Positions 1 to 5,465 of a DNA stretch of 5,465 bases are shown here, in pieces. A program made the translations under genes and the position numbers. The number at the start of each line of letters is the position of its first letter. The first letter of the stretch is position 1. Under the pieces are notes generated by a model. The model made no database searches, was not told the origin of the DNA, and saw only the letters and a program-made list of their open reading frames with translations. The stretch comes from Deltaproteobacteria bacterium (lineage in GTDB: Bacteria; Bdellovibrionota; UBA1018; UBA923): positions 1-5,465 of the forward strand of contig JACQAX010000068.1 of NCBI GenBank assembly GCA_016194795.1. Direction: 5' to 3'.

Positions 1-44
1 AAAAGGCCCGGGGCTTTGGAATAGGTCGCGACCGCGATGCGCAC
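1..44 (-). CDS. N-terminal fragment of an unidentified leftward gene (cut by the window edge)
   Basis: Read leftward from a GTG at 44-42, the sequence gives MRIAVATYSKAPGL (GTG read as Met) before the window ends. Only 14 codons are visible, so the product cannot be named. The short hydrophobic beta-strand after the start, followed by Thr-Tyr, is the usual opening of a cytoplasmic alpha/beta domain protein. It faintly resembles the start of some ATP-grasp ligases, but this is a guess from memory. The main support is a well-placed AGGAG eight bases before the GTG and a start divergent from the DoxX gene 49 bases away, matching the alternating layout of the rest of the window. The alternative is that this end is simply non-coding upstream DNA. 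Confidence 0.55.
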   Translation of the reverse strand, partial: MRIAVATYSKAPGL

Positions 45-52
45 TTCTCTAT

Positions 53-57
53 CTCCT
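53..57 (-). promoter_or_regulatory. Shine-Dalgarno site for the left-edge gene
   Basis: The leftward strand reads AGGAG here, followed by eight bases and then GTG at 44-42. The match and spacing are near ideal and are the main reason to believe in a gene at the left edge. Confidence 0.55.
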
Positions 58-82
58 GTTTTTTGATACACTTGGAGTACTC

Positions 83-90
83 AAGGGGAG
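83..90 (+). promoter_or_regulatory. Shine-Dalgarno site for the DoxX-family gene
   Basis: AAGGGGAG lies just before the ATG at 94, with the AAGGGG core five bases from the start codon. It fixes this ATG as the start. No convincing -35/-10 pair was found in the 49-base gap shared with the leftward gene. Confidence 0.6.
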
Positions 91-93
91 AAT

Positions 94-498
94 ATGCTTC
101 AAACCATCGCGACTCTGCTAGGGCGTTTGCTGCTCGCACTGATTTTTATCCTGTCGGGCATCTCGAAGATCGGCAACTACGGCTCGACGGTCGCCTACAT
201 GACCAGTGCCGGCCTGCCGATGGCGCCGCTCTTCCTTTACGGCTCGGTGCTCGTCGAGCTGGGCTGCGGCCTGAGCCTCTTGACGGGCTTTCGCGCGAGG
301 CTGTCGGCGCTGATCCTTTTTCTCTTCCTCTGCCCGGTGACCTACCTCTTCCATCTCAAGCCGGCGCTCGACGCGGTGTCGTCGGGTTCGGCCGACCAGC
401 AGTCGATTCAGGTGCTCAAGAACCTCGCGGTCATGGGCGGGCTGCTTCTGCTTTACGGAAACGGCGCGGGCAAGCTTACGATCGGCAAAGACGCGTAG
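94..498 (+). CDS. DoxX family integral membrane protein
   Basis: A 134-residue, very hydrophobic protein with four likely transmembrane helices at about residues 8-24, 44-63, 70-87 and 107-123. That is the size and topology of the DoxX family. Family-like features are the first helix running into SGISKIGNY, the small-residue loop before helix 2, and KNLAVMGGLLLL leading into helix 4. DoxX proteins sit in the cytoplasmic membrane. Some members are linked to thiosulfate:quinone oxidation or to oxidative-stress complexes, but most have no assigned reaction, and nothing here identifies a partner. The gene has its own Shine-Dalgarno site, starts divergently from the left-edge gene, and ends 20 bases before the stop of the convergent S41 peptidase gene, so it is probably transcribed alone. 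It appears complete. Confidence 0.88.
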   Translation: MLQTIATLLGRLLLALIFILSGISKIGNYGSTVAYMTSAGLPMAPLFLYGSVLVELGCGLSLLTGFRARLSALILFLFLCPVTYLFHLKPALDAVSSGSADQQSIQVLKNLAVMGGLLLLYGNGAGKLTIGKDA

Positions 499-518
499 CC
501 GGTTCGTTCGCCAATGAG

Positions 519-2129
519 TTAGAACGAGGAGACGGGCAGGAGCAGCGACGGCGTCTCTTCGCTGCTCGTGAGCGACGACACCGGGCGCTGAATGTCCTGC
601 GCCCCGCCGACCCCCGCGCGATCGGCCTGGCCGATGAGGAACAGGGCGGCCTGCTTGGCGGCCTCGAGCTGGAGGTCTTCCTGGCTTGCCGCCGAGCTGC
701 GGCGCTCGACGAAGGCGCGAATCTCGCTCTCGATCTGCGCAAGGCGCGCGCGGAACGCCCGCGAGCGCGTGGGCAAGCCGGTCGGGTCGTAGCCGGGCAG
801 GGGCGCGACGTCGGCGGGCGCCTTGAGCGCGTGCGGGTAGTTCTCCTCGAGCTTCGGCTGCGAGCCGAGCTGGAGCGCGATGTCGGGCGTGATGCCCTGG
901 AACTGGATGAGCTTGCCGGACGGGCGCACGGTGTAGGCGTCGGTGAGGAAGACGCCGCCCGTGAGGTTGAATTTCGCCAGCGGCACGAGCGTCTGGCGCG
1001 TGCCCTTGCCGAACGTGCGCGTGCCGACGACGATCGCGCCGTGGTCTTGAAGAGTGCCGGCGAGGATCTCGGCGGCTGATTTCGTCGTCGCGTTCACGAG
1101 CACGACGAGCGGGTTGTCCCAGGCGATGCTCAGGCTTTTCATCGGGACGACGTCGCTCACCAGGCCCGAGCGCGACATGAGCCCGACGAACGACTCGCTG
1201 TCGGCGAGCAAGAGATCCGCGATGTCGCGCGCCGCCTCGATCTCGCCGCCCGAGATGTTGCGCAGGTCGAGCACGAGCGCGTCGGAGCCGCGCAGGCCGC
1301 GAAGGTCTTCGGCGAAGATCGCCTGCGCGCCGCTGAAGTTGCGGATTTTGAGATAGCCGATCGAGCGCGCCGCGCCCCTGGCGTCGAGCGCGCGGAATTG
1401 GGCGAACTTCACCGGGCTTGCCTCGAAGGTGCCGCGCGAGACGCGGATCTCGCGATAGCCCAGCGGCACGCCGCCGACCCCCGAAGGCCCGCCGAGCACG
1501 CCCAGGCTGAGGCTTTCGGAGTTGCGGTCGTTGATCGCGGCCACGAGGTCGGTGGTACTGATCTCGCGAACGTATTTCCGGTTCACCGTCCAGATGAACA
1601 TGCCCTCCTGCAGGCTGGCGATGTGCGCCGGCGAGCCGGCGATCACGTCGACGACCTCGACGCGGCCGGTGTCGTCGGAGCGCTCCACCGAAAAGCCGAA
1701 GCCGCGCAGGAAGCCGCTCTGGCTCGAGAGCGCCTGTTCGGAGAGCGCCACCGAGTGCGGGTCCCACTGGCGCGTGGTGTTCGTGAGCAGATCGAGCGTG
1801 AACTCGCGGATCGGCGTTTGCGGATACGCTTGTCGCAGCAGCTCGAGCGTGCCCTCGCACTGTTCGAGCGGCTTGTGCGGAGTTTTCTCGGGAATTTTCA
1901 CGTGGCGCTGGGCGAGCAAGCTGATCTGCGCGTACTGAAACTGCGCGGGGTCGAGCGCCCCTCGCTGCGTTGCCGCCGCGAGATGGAGCTTCTGGAGCTG
2001 CGTGAGCGCCTCAAGCACGCTGCGGCACTCGACGGTCAGCTCGGTGTCGCAGCCCGCGCTGCCGAGGGCGGCGACGCAGGTCATCGAAACCAGAAGGAGC
2101 TGTTTGGCGCGACGCAGGTGAGGGATCAT
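519..2129 (-). CDS. S41 family C-terminal-processing peptidase, probable lipoprotein with PDZ domain
   Basis: A 536-residue serine peptidase of the CtpA/Prc type, expected to cleave envelope proteins near their C-termini. From the N-terminus: a lipoprotein signal (basic residues 6-9, hydrophobic core, S-A-G-Cys27); a helical region with the WDPHS cap motif near 122-126; a PDZ domain at about 142-215 containing GSPA (165-168); and the S41 catalytic core at about 255-418. Ser351 (in TKSAAEI) and Lys375 (in TFGKGT) align with the family's Ser-Lys dyad, and Gln379 fits the third residue of the Ser-Lys-Gln triad. A charged helical tail follows. The frame is open upstream to 2267. The ATG at 2129 is chosen because the signal peptide starts there and a TATAAT box at 2187-2192 lies upstream; the ATGs at 2267 and 2204 would precede that box. 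No clear Shine-Dalgarno site is seen. All catalytic residues are present, so it is probably active. Confidence 0.9.
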   Translation of the reverse strand: MIPHLRRAKQLLLVSMTCVAALGSAGCDTELTVECRSVLEALTQLQKLHLAAATQRGALDPAQFQYAQISLLAQRHVKIPEKTPHKPLEQCEGTLELLRQAYPQTPIREFTLDLLTNTTRQWDPHSVALSEQALSSQSGFLRGFGFSVERSDDTGRVEVVDVIAGSPAHIASLQEGMFIWTVNRKYVREISTTDLVAAINDRNSESLSLGVLGGPSGVGGVPLGYREIRVSRGTFEASPVKFAQFRALDARGAARSIGYLKIRNFSGAQAIFAEDLRGLRGSDALVLDLRNISGGEIEAARDIADLLLADSESFVGLMSRSGLVSDVVPMKSLSIAWDNPLVVLVNATTKSAAEILAGTLQDHGAIVVGTRTFGKGTRQTLVPLAKFNLTGGVFLTDAYTVRPSGKLIQFQGITPDIALQLGSQPKLEENYPHALKAPADVAPLPGYDPTGLPTRSRAFRARLAQIESEIRAFVERRSSAASQEDLQLEAAKQAALFLIGQADRAGVGGAQDIQRPVSSLTSSEETPSLLLPVSSF

Positions 2130-2186
2130 CGGGCGGGGTGATAACACAGCGCGTCGTGTATTTCTATCAGACGGTAATTGATCGGG

Positions 2187-2215
2187 ATTATATAAATTTT
2201 TCATGGGGTATTGAC
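2187..2215 (-). promoter_or_regulatory. Putative sigma-70-type promoter for the S41 peptidase gene
   Basis: The leftward strand has a perfect TATAAT at 2192-2187 in an AT-rich tract. The hexamer 17 bases upstream (GTCAAT, 2215-2210) is a poor -35 box. Transcription would start near 2180, giving a leader of about 50 bases before the ATG at 2129. The weak -35 could mean an activator is needed. Confidence 0.45.
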
Positions 2216-2239
2216 GCAGTGCATTGTATTTGTTACTAA
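2211..2239 (+). promoter_or_regulatory. Putative sigma-70-type promoter for the secreted hydrolase gene
   Basis: TTGACG (2211-2216, five of six matches to the -35 consensus) is followed by 17 bases and TACTAA (2234-2239); with an 18-base spacer the -10 would read ACTAAT. Transcription would begin near 2246, only about 20 bases before the ATG at 2267. The -35 box lies over the -35 position of the leftward promoter, so the two could compete or share a regulator. Confidence 0.45.
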
Positions 2240-2249
2240 TGCGCCACGT

Positions 2250-2255
2250 TAAGGA
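2250..2255 (+). promoter_or_regulatory. Shine-Dalgarno site deciding the hydrolase start
   Basis: TAAGGA matches the anti-Shine-Dalgarno sequence and lies 11 bases before the ATG at 2267. An in-frame ATG at 2255 overlaps this site with no spacing, so it is unlikely to be used. Confidence 0.45.
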
Positions 2256-2266
2256 TGCTACCCCCA

Positions 2267-4228
2267 ATGTCTATAACGCCCCGCAATTACAAAAGAATCC
2301 CTCTGATTACGGCTGCCTTGGCCCTGTTTTTGGCCCATTCGTCCTGGGCTCAGCCCTCGCTTTACTGCCGGAAGCTGCTGACCGAGGCCGAAATCGGCGC
2401 CACCGAGCAGGGTGTGGCGGCCGAGATCGCCCGCCGGACCGAGCCGCTGAAGCAGGGACGCCCCGAGATCCTCGCCCTCGACGGCCGCCCGATCGACGTG
2501 CTCGAGGGCATCAACCGCGAGCTCGCCAAGCCCATCCTCGACGCCTCCAAGCGCGCCGTCATGGCGCGGGTCGAAGAGCTTTCGAAGAAGTGGGTGACCG
2601 CTTCCAAGGAAGAGGCGCGCCTGCGCTTCGAAGAGAACAAGAAGTCGGGCAAGAACGCCCAGCTGACTTACGACGCCGACGGCATTCCCGAGACGGAGCT
2701 GCTGCGCGCCAACCACGAGCTTGCCGTGAAGGCGCTGAAAGCCGCCAAGGGCAAGCCCGGGGTGGGCGAGCTCGAGGCATCCGTCGCGCAGCTCGCGATC
2801 GAAGCGCTCAAGAAGAGCTTCAACGCGCGCGTGAAGGCCGCCGCCGACGAGGTGATGGACGCGGCCGAGGAAAAGCTCGCCGAGAGCGTCAACAAGATCC
2901 TGCCCGACTGGGACAGCGTCGTGAACGCGACCTCACCGATCGTTGCCGAGTTCGCCGCGCAGCTCGCGCGGGATTTCCCGATCGAGCGCGCGCAGGCCAA
3001 GAAGTCGAAATCGGCCGTCGAGGCCTCGGCCGTCGCCGCCGAGAAGCTGCCCGCGCCGGTCACCGCCCAGCTCAACCCGGCCGGCGTGCCCGAGCTGGTC
3101 GTCGGCGAGATCGGCGTGCGCGCTTATTACGACGTCGAGCTCGGCACGGTCGTGCTCGAGTCGACCAAGGGCTTGATGCCGAACCCCGACGGCCCCGTGA
3201 TGGTCGTCGACCATGGCGACGGCACGATCAAGTCGAACGCGTCGAGCTGGAAGTACGTGCTCGCCAAGTTCGTCGACAGCTCGTGGAACCCGATCGCGAT
3301 GAACCTGCCCAAGGCGGGGGTCGGGATGGACATCACCGGCTTCTACAAAACGACCGCGTACCTCGACCATCGCTATCGGGTCGTGCGCGCGCGCACGACG
3401 CCGAAGGACGGCTCGGCGGCGATGCCGATCGTCCTCATGGGACGCAGCATGGGCTCGGCGAAGGGTTACGCCCACGCGCTGCTCTATGACGGGCCCGCCA
3501 ACGTCGTCGACGCCTACGTGCTTTCGTCGTTCTCGAACCCGTATACGATGGATCTGCAGATCACGAACGTCGAGAAGCAGGTGGCGCTCGGCAACATCAA
3601 GGGCGTCGTCCCCGAGATGCTCGAGGGCGCCAAGGTCCTGAGCCAGGAGATGCTTGCCGCCGCCGAAAAGCTCAAGACCGACGACCCGGCCGCGTTCAAG
3701 GATTTCGGCGACAACCAGTTTTATCTGCAGGGCAACGCCGACGAAGACGGCGGCCCGTCGGTGCTCGTCGACCTGAAGCAGTTCACCGACAACTTCGCCC
3801 CGCGCGCCCACACTTACGTTTTCGAGAACGCGCTGCTCAAGTACGAGATCCCGAACTTCGCCAAGATCGACCCGGCCCAGTGGGAAGGCACGCACAACCT
3901 CTTCTCCAACCTTCAGAACCTGACGCCCGAGTCGCTCAAGCGCTCGGTCGACGGCATGAAGGCCCGCAAGGCGAGCGGCGCTCCAGGACCAGTACTTCGA
4001 GGCCGTCGGCGCGACGTACGGTTTTTTCGACTACCTGGCCACGAATACGTCGTCACGCCCCGAGATGATCCGCGCCAAAAAGAATTTCCAGGCGCTGCGC
4101 GAGAAGCTCACGGGCGGCAGGTCGTTCCTGGAGTGGTATCGCGAGAAGATGAAGATCACGCCGGAAGAGCTGCACGCGGCCAAGGCCGGGCGCTCTTCTC
4201 GTGCCGCGCGCCTGAAGCGCGCCGCTGA
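2267..4228 (+). CDS. Secreted alpha/beta-hydrolase-like protein with long helical N-terminal region; frameshifted near the 3' end
   Basis: This reads 653 residues from the ATG at 2267 (657 from an ATG at 2255). Residues 1-28 form a Sec signal peptide: basic start, hydrophobic core, then S-W-A before Gln29. Residues of about 30-270 are rich in Ala, Lys and Glu and look mostly helical, with no family recognised. From about 275 the pattern is an alpha/beta hydrolase: a strand ending in His316-Gly317 (oxyanion-type HG), the nucleophile elbow GRSMG with Ser394, Asp492 in GNAD, and His543 in EGTHN. Order and spacing fit a Ser-Asp-His triad, so an esterase, lipase or peptidase acting outside the cytoplasm is likely; the substrate is unknown. 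After about residue 571 this frame turns Arg/Pro-rich and loses the local coding character, while the +1 frame continues naturally to 4256, so the last 80 or so residues of this frame are probably spurious. The intended product would be about 662 residues. All triad residues lie before the shift. Confidence 0.8.
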   Translation: MSITPRNYKRIPLITAALALFLAHSSWAQPSLYCRKLLTEAEIGATEQGVAAEIARRTEPLKQGRPEILALDGRPIDVLEGINRELAKPILDASKRAVMARVEELSKKWVTASKEEARLRFEENKKSGKNAQLTYDADGIPETELLRANHELAVKALKAAKGKPGVGELEASVAQLAIEALKKSFNARVKAAADEVMDAAEEKLAESVNKILPDWDSVVNATSPIVAEFAAQLARDFPIERAQAKKSKSAVEASAVAAEKLPAPVTAQLNPAGVPELVVGEIGVRAYYDVELGTVVLESTKGLMPNPDGPVMVVDHGDGTIKSNASSWKYVLAKFVDSSWNPIAMNLPKAGVGMDITGFYKTTAYLDHRYRVVRARTTPKDGSAAMPIVLMGRSMGSAKGYAHALLYDGPANVVDAYVLSSFSNPYTMDLQITNVEKQVALGNIKGVVPEMLEGAKVLSQEMLAAAEKLKTDDPAAFKDFGDNQFYLQGNADEDGGPSVLVDLKQFTDNFAPRAHTYVFENALLKYEIPNFAKIDPAQWEGTHNLFSNLQNLTPESLKRSVDGMKARKASGAPGPVLRGRRRDVRFFRLPGHEYVVTPRDDPRQKEFPGAAREAHGRQVVPGVVSREDEDHAGRAARGQGRALFSCRAPEARR

Positions 4229-4256
4229 GTTTTGGGAAGCGGAAAAAGCCAAGTAA
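3981..4256 (+). pseudogene. Displaced C-terminal segment of the hydrolase, in the +1 frame
   Basis: Starting at about 3981 in the frame one base over, the translation runs LQDQYFEAVGATYGFF, continues as a helical, charged sequence and stops at TAA 4254-4256. Codons here end almost always in G or C, as in the gene body, while the frame of the upstream gene gives Arg-rich text ending at TGA 4226. This frame is closed at 3957 (TGA), so the break lies between about 3960 and 3983. One extra base (or two lost bases) there explains it, and dropping one base joins ...MKARKASG to LQDQYFEAV. An ATG at 4065 could mark a 63-residue gene on its own, but it lacks a clear Shine-Dalgarno site and this reading leaves the good coding text before it unexplained. 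Confidence 0.7.
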
Positions 4257-4270
4257 CCAGAGAGCGCTCG

Positions 4271-4642
4271 TCAGCCTGTTTCCTCGGGCAGCTTCGCCTC
4301 TCGCCAACCCCGGATCCCGCCGTCCATCGACCACACGTTGGTGTAGCCCATCTTCTGGAGATTGTCGGCCGCGAGCGCCGAGCGGAAGCCGCCGCCGCAG
4401 TAGAGGACGATCTCGGCGCCCTTGTCGGGGATCTCGCTTTCGATGTCGCGCTCGATCACGCCGCGTCCCAGGTGCTGGGCGCCCTTGGCGCGGCCGGCGC
4501 GCCACTCGTCGTCCTCGCGGACGTCGATGAAGCGGAACTTCTCGCCGCGCGCGAGCTTCTCGGCGACCTGCTTGACGGTGAGCTCTTTCACGCGCTTCTT
4601 GGTGTCTTCGACGAGCTTAAGAAAACCTGGAGAGTGTTGCAT
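4271..4642 (-). CDS. Single-domain rhodanese-like sulfurtransferase
   Basis: A 123-residue protein made almost entirely of one rhodanese domain. Family marks are FIDVRE (38-43), the strand VLYC ending in Cys82, the active-site loop C-GGGF-R-S (82-88), the helix ALAADNLQKMGY, and MDGGIRGW (106-113) near the end. Cys82 would carry a persulfide, and Arg87 and the loop amides would bind the sulfur or substrate. Such proteins move sulfane sulfur in the cytoplasm. No signal peptide or second domain is present; a short helix (about residues 5-20) precedes the domain. The ATG at 4642 is the natural start, though no good Shine-Dalgarno site precedes it. The gene starts 24 bases from the divergent BtpA-family gene and stops 14 bases from the hydrolase's reconstructed end. 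The physiological sulfur donor and acceptor cannot be read from the sequence. Confidence 0.9.
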   Translation of the reverse strand: MQHSPGFLKLVEDTKKRVKELTVKQVAEKLARGEKFRFIDVREDDEWRAGRAKGAQHLGRGVIERDIESEIPDKGAEIVLYCGGGFRSALAADNLQKMGYTNVWSMDGGIRGWREAKLPEETG

Positions 4643-4645
4643 AAT
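4617..4645 (+). promoter_or_regulatory. Putative sigma-70-type promoter for the BtpA-family gene
   Basis: TTAAGA (4617-4622, four of six), a 17-base spacer and CATAAT (4640-4645, five of six) would start transcription near 4652, about 15 bases before the ATG at 4667. The -10 box includes the start codon of the leftward rhodanese gene (4640-4642), and the -35 lies inside that gene. Confidence 0.45.
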
Positions 4646-4666
4646 GGCGGTAGTCTACAGAGCAAT

Positions 4667-5465
4667 ATGGCAAAGAAAAGCGCAATTCCGAGTCTCGTGG
4701 GAGTCGTCCACCTGCCGCCGCTTCCGGGCGCGCCGCGCGCCACGGGCTCGGCATCCGCCGTCGTCGCGCAAGCGACGCGGCGGGCGATCGACGAGGCGCG
4801 CGCCCTGGAGCGCGCCGGCTTCGACGCGCTGGTGGTGGAGAATTTCGGCGACGCGCCGTTTTACAAGACGACCGTTCCGCCCGTGACCGTGGCGGCGATG
4901 AGCGCGATCGCGTGCGCGGTGCGCGCCGCGACGCGGCTGCCGCTCGGGATCAATGTTCTGCGCAACGACGGGTTTTCGGCCCTGGCCATCGCGTTGGTGT
5001 CGGGCGCGTCTTTCATCCGGGTGAACGTTTTGTCAGGCATCGCCGCGACCGACCAGGGACTGATCGAGGGCGAGGCCGCGCGCCTCCTGCGCGAGCGCGA
5101 GGCGACGCGTGCTTTGGGCGGCCCGCGCGTGGCGATCTGGGGCGACGCGCTCGTGAAGCACGCGCGCACGCTTTCGGTCGACGACGTCGAGCTCGCCGTC
5201 GAAGAGGTCGGCAGCCGTTCGCTTGCCGACGCGGTGATCGTGACCGGCGCGACGACGGGCCGGGCGATCGGCTCGTCGAGGCTCGAGGTCGCGTCGCACG
5301 CGGCGCGGAAGATCCGCAAGCCTCTCTACCTCGGCAGCGGCGTCACGCCCGAGAACGCGGGCGAGGTCGCGGGGTTTGTTGACGGCGTGATCGTCGGCTC
5401 GGCTTTGCGCCGTGGCGGCCTGGCCGGAGCGCCGCTCGAGACGCGGCGGTTGGGCGTCTTCGAAC
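4667..5465 (+). CDS. BtpA/SgcQ family TIM-barrel protein, C-terminus cut by the window edge
   Basis: The frame from ATG 4667 stays open for 266 codons to the window end with no stop. It matches the BtpA family along its length: VVHLPPLPGAP near the start (13-23), VVENFGDAPFYK (56-67), GINVLRND (94-101), FIRVN (116-120), TDQG (128-131), IEG (133-135), VKHA (173-176), and a phosphate-loop-like YLGSGVTPEN (221-230) followed by VDGVIVGSAL (238-247). The fold is expected to be a soluble TIM barrel. The family is named for a cyanobacterial protein needed for photosystem I build-up. It also includes SgcQ and many members in non-photosynthetic bacteria whose reaction is unknown. Family length is roughly 255-280 residues, so only a few are probably missing. 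The start has only a weak GAG-type Shine-Dalgarno site. It is divergent from the rhodanese gene and probably transcribed from a promoter inside that gene's start. Confidence 0.88.
   Translation, partial: MAKKSAIPSLVGVVHLPPLPGAPRATGSASAVVAQATRRAIDEARALERAGFDALVVENFGDAPFYKTTVPPVTVAAMSAIACAVRAATRLPLGINVLRNDGFSALAIALVSGASFIRVNVLSGIAATDQGLIEGEAARLLREREATRALGGPRVAIWGDALVKHARTLSVDDVELAVEEVGSRSLADAVIVTGATTGRAIGSSRLEVASHAARKIRKPLYLGSGVTPENAGEVAGFVDGVIVGSALRRGGLAGAPLETRRLGVFE

Noticed and set aside
24..33. Perfect ten-base palindrome GGTCGCGACC near the left edge, considered as an operator.
   Set aside because: It lies inside the predicted left-edge reading frame and such palindromes are expected by chance in GC-rich DNA.
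504..527. Inverted repeat TCGTTC / GAACGA between the convergent DoxX and S41 stops, considered as a terminator.
   Set aside because: The stem is only six base pairs with a 12-base loop and no T-run on either side.
118..1860. A 580-codon open frame on the minus strand overlapping the S41 and DoxX genes.
   Set aside because: It is Arg/Pro/His-rich with no domain pattern and overlaps a clear S41 peptidase in another frame of the same strand. Long alternative frames are common in GC-rich coding DNA.
1398..2141. A 247-codon plus-strand open frame antisense to the S41 peptidase.
   Set aside because: It lies wholly within the antisense of a well-supported gene and has no recognisable domain.
2224..3489. 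A 421-codon plus-strand open frame overlapping the hydrolase.
   Set aside because: It is extremely Arg-rich and shadows the hydrolase frame, which has a signal peptide and catalytic motifs.
2933..3895. A 320-codon minus-strand open frame antisense to the hydrolase.
   Set aside because: It is the mirror of GC-ending codons on the other strand; its Val/Leu/Arg/Asp-rich repetition shows no family motif.
4022..4027. Six-T run considered as a programmed frameshift site for the hydrolase.
   Set aside because: Coding text in the +1 frame already begins about 40 bases earlier, so the break is upstream of this run.
4262..4269. Palindrome GAGCGCTC between the hydrolase and rhodanese stops, considered as a terminator.
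   Set aside because: Eight bases with no loop and no T-run cannot form a working terminator hairpin.

Overview
The window is a compact, GC-rich bacterial chromosome segment. Codons mostly end in G or C, and the only clearly AT-rich stretch is the control region at about 2130-2266. A lipoprotein signal on the S41 peptidase and a cleavable signal peptide on the hydrolase suggest a Gram-negative, perhaps of the Bdellovibrionota/Deltaproteobacteria type. That placement is an inference from protein style and is not proven here. No RNA gene, insertion sequence, CRISPR array or phage gene was seen, and no stretch over 300 bases lacks a gene.

Layout from left to right: the first codons of a leftward gene (1-44, GTG start, good Shine-Dalgarno site), cut by the window edge; a rightward four-helix DoxX-family membrane protein (94-498); a leftward S41/C-terminal-processing peptidase made as a probable lipoprotein (519-2129); a 137-base AT-rich divergent control region; a rightward secreted protein with a helical N-terminal half and an alpha/beta-hydrolase domain (2267-4228), whose natural C-terminus lies one frame over and ends at 4256; a leftward single-domain rhodanese (4271-4642); and a rightward BtpA-family protein (4667 to the window end), open at its 3' edge.

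The strands alternate strictly, so each gene is probably its own transcription unit. Convergent stops are 20 and 14 bases apart, and divergent starts are 49, 137 and 24 bases apart. The S41 lipoprotein peptidase and the secreted hydrolase are both exported and start from back-to-back promoters, so joint control in the cell envelope is possible. The rhodanese and BtpA genes start so close together that the best BtpA promoter lies over the rhodanese start codon.

No defence, mobile or plainly new multi-gene system is visible. The points most worth a second look are the frameshift and unusual architecture of the secreted hydrolase, the overlapping promoter arrangements, and the cut-off gene at the left edge.
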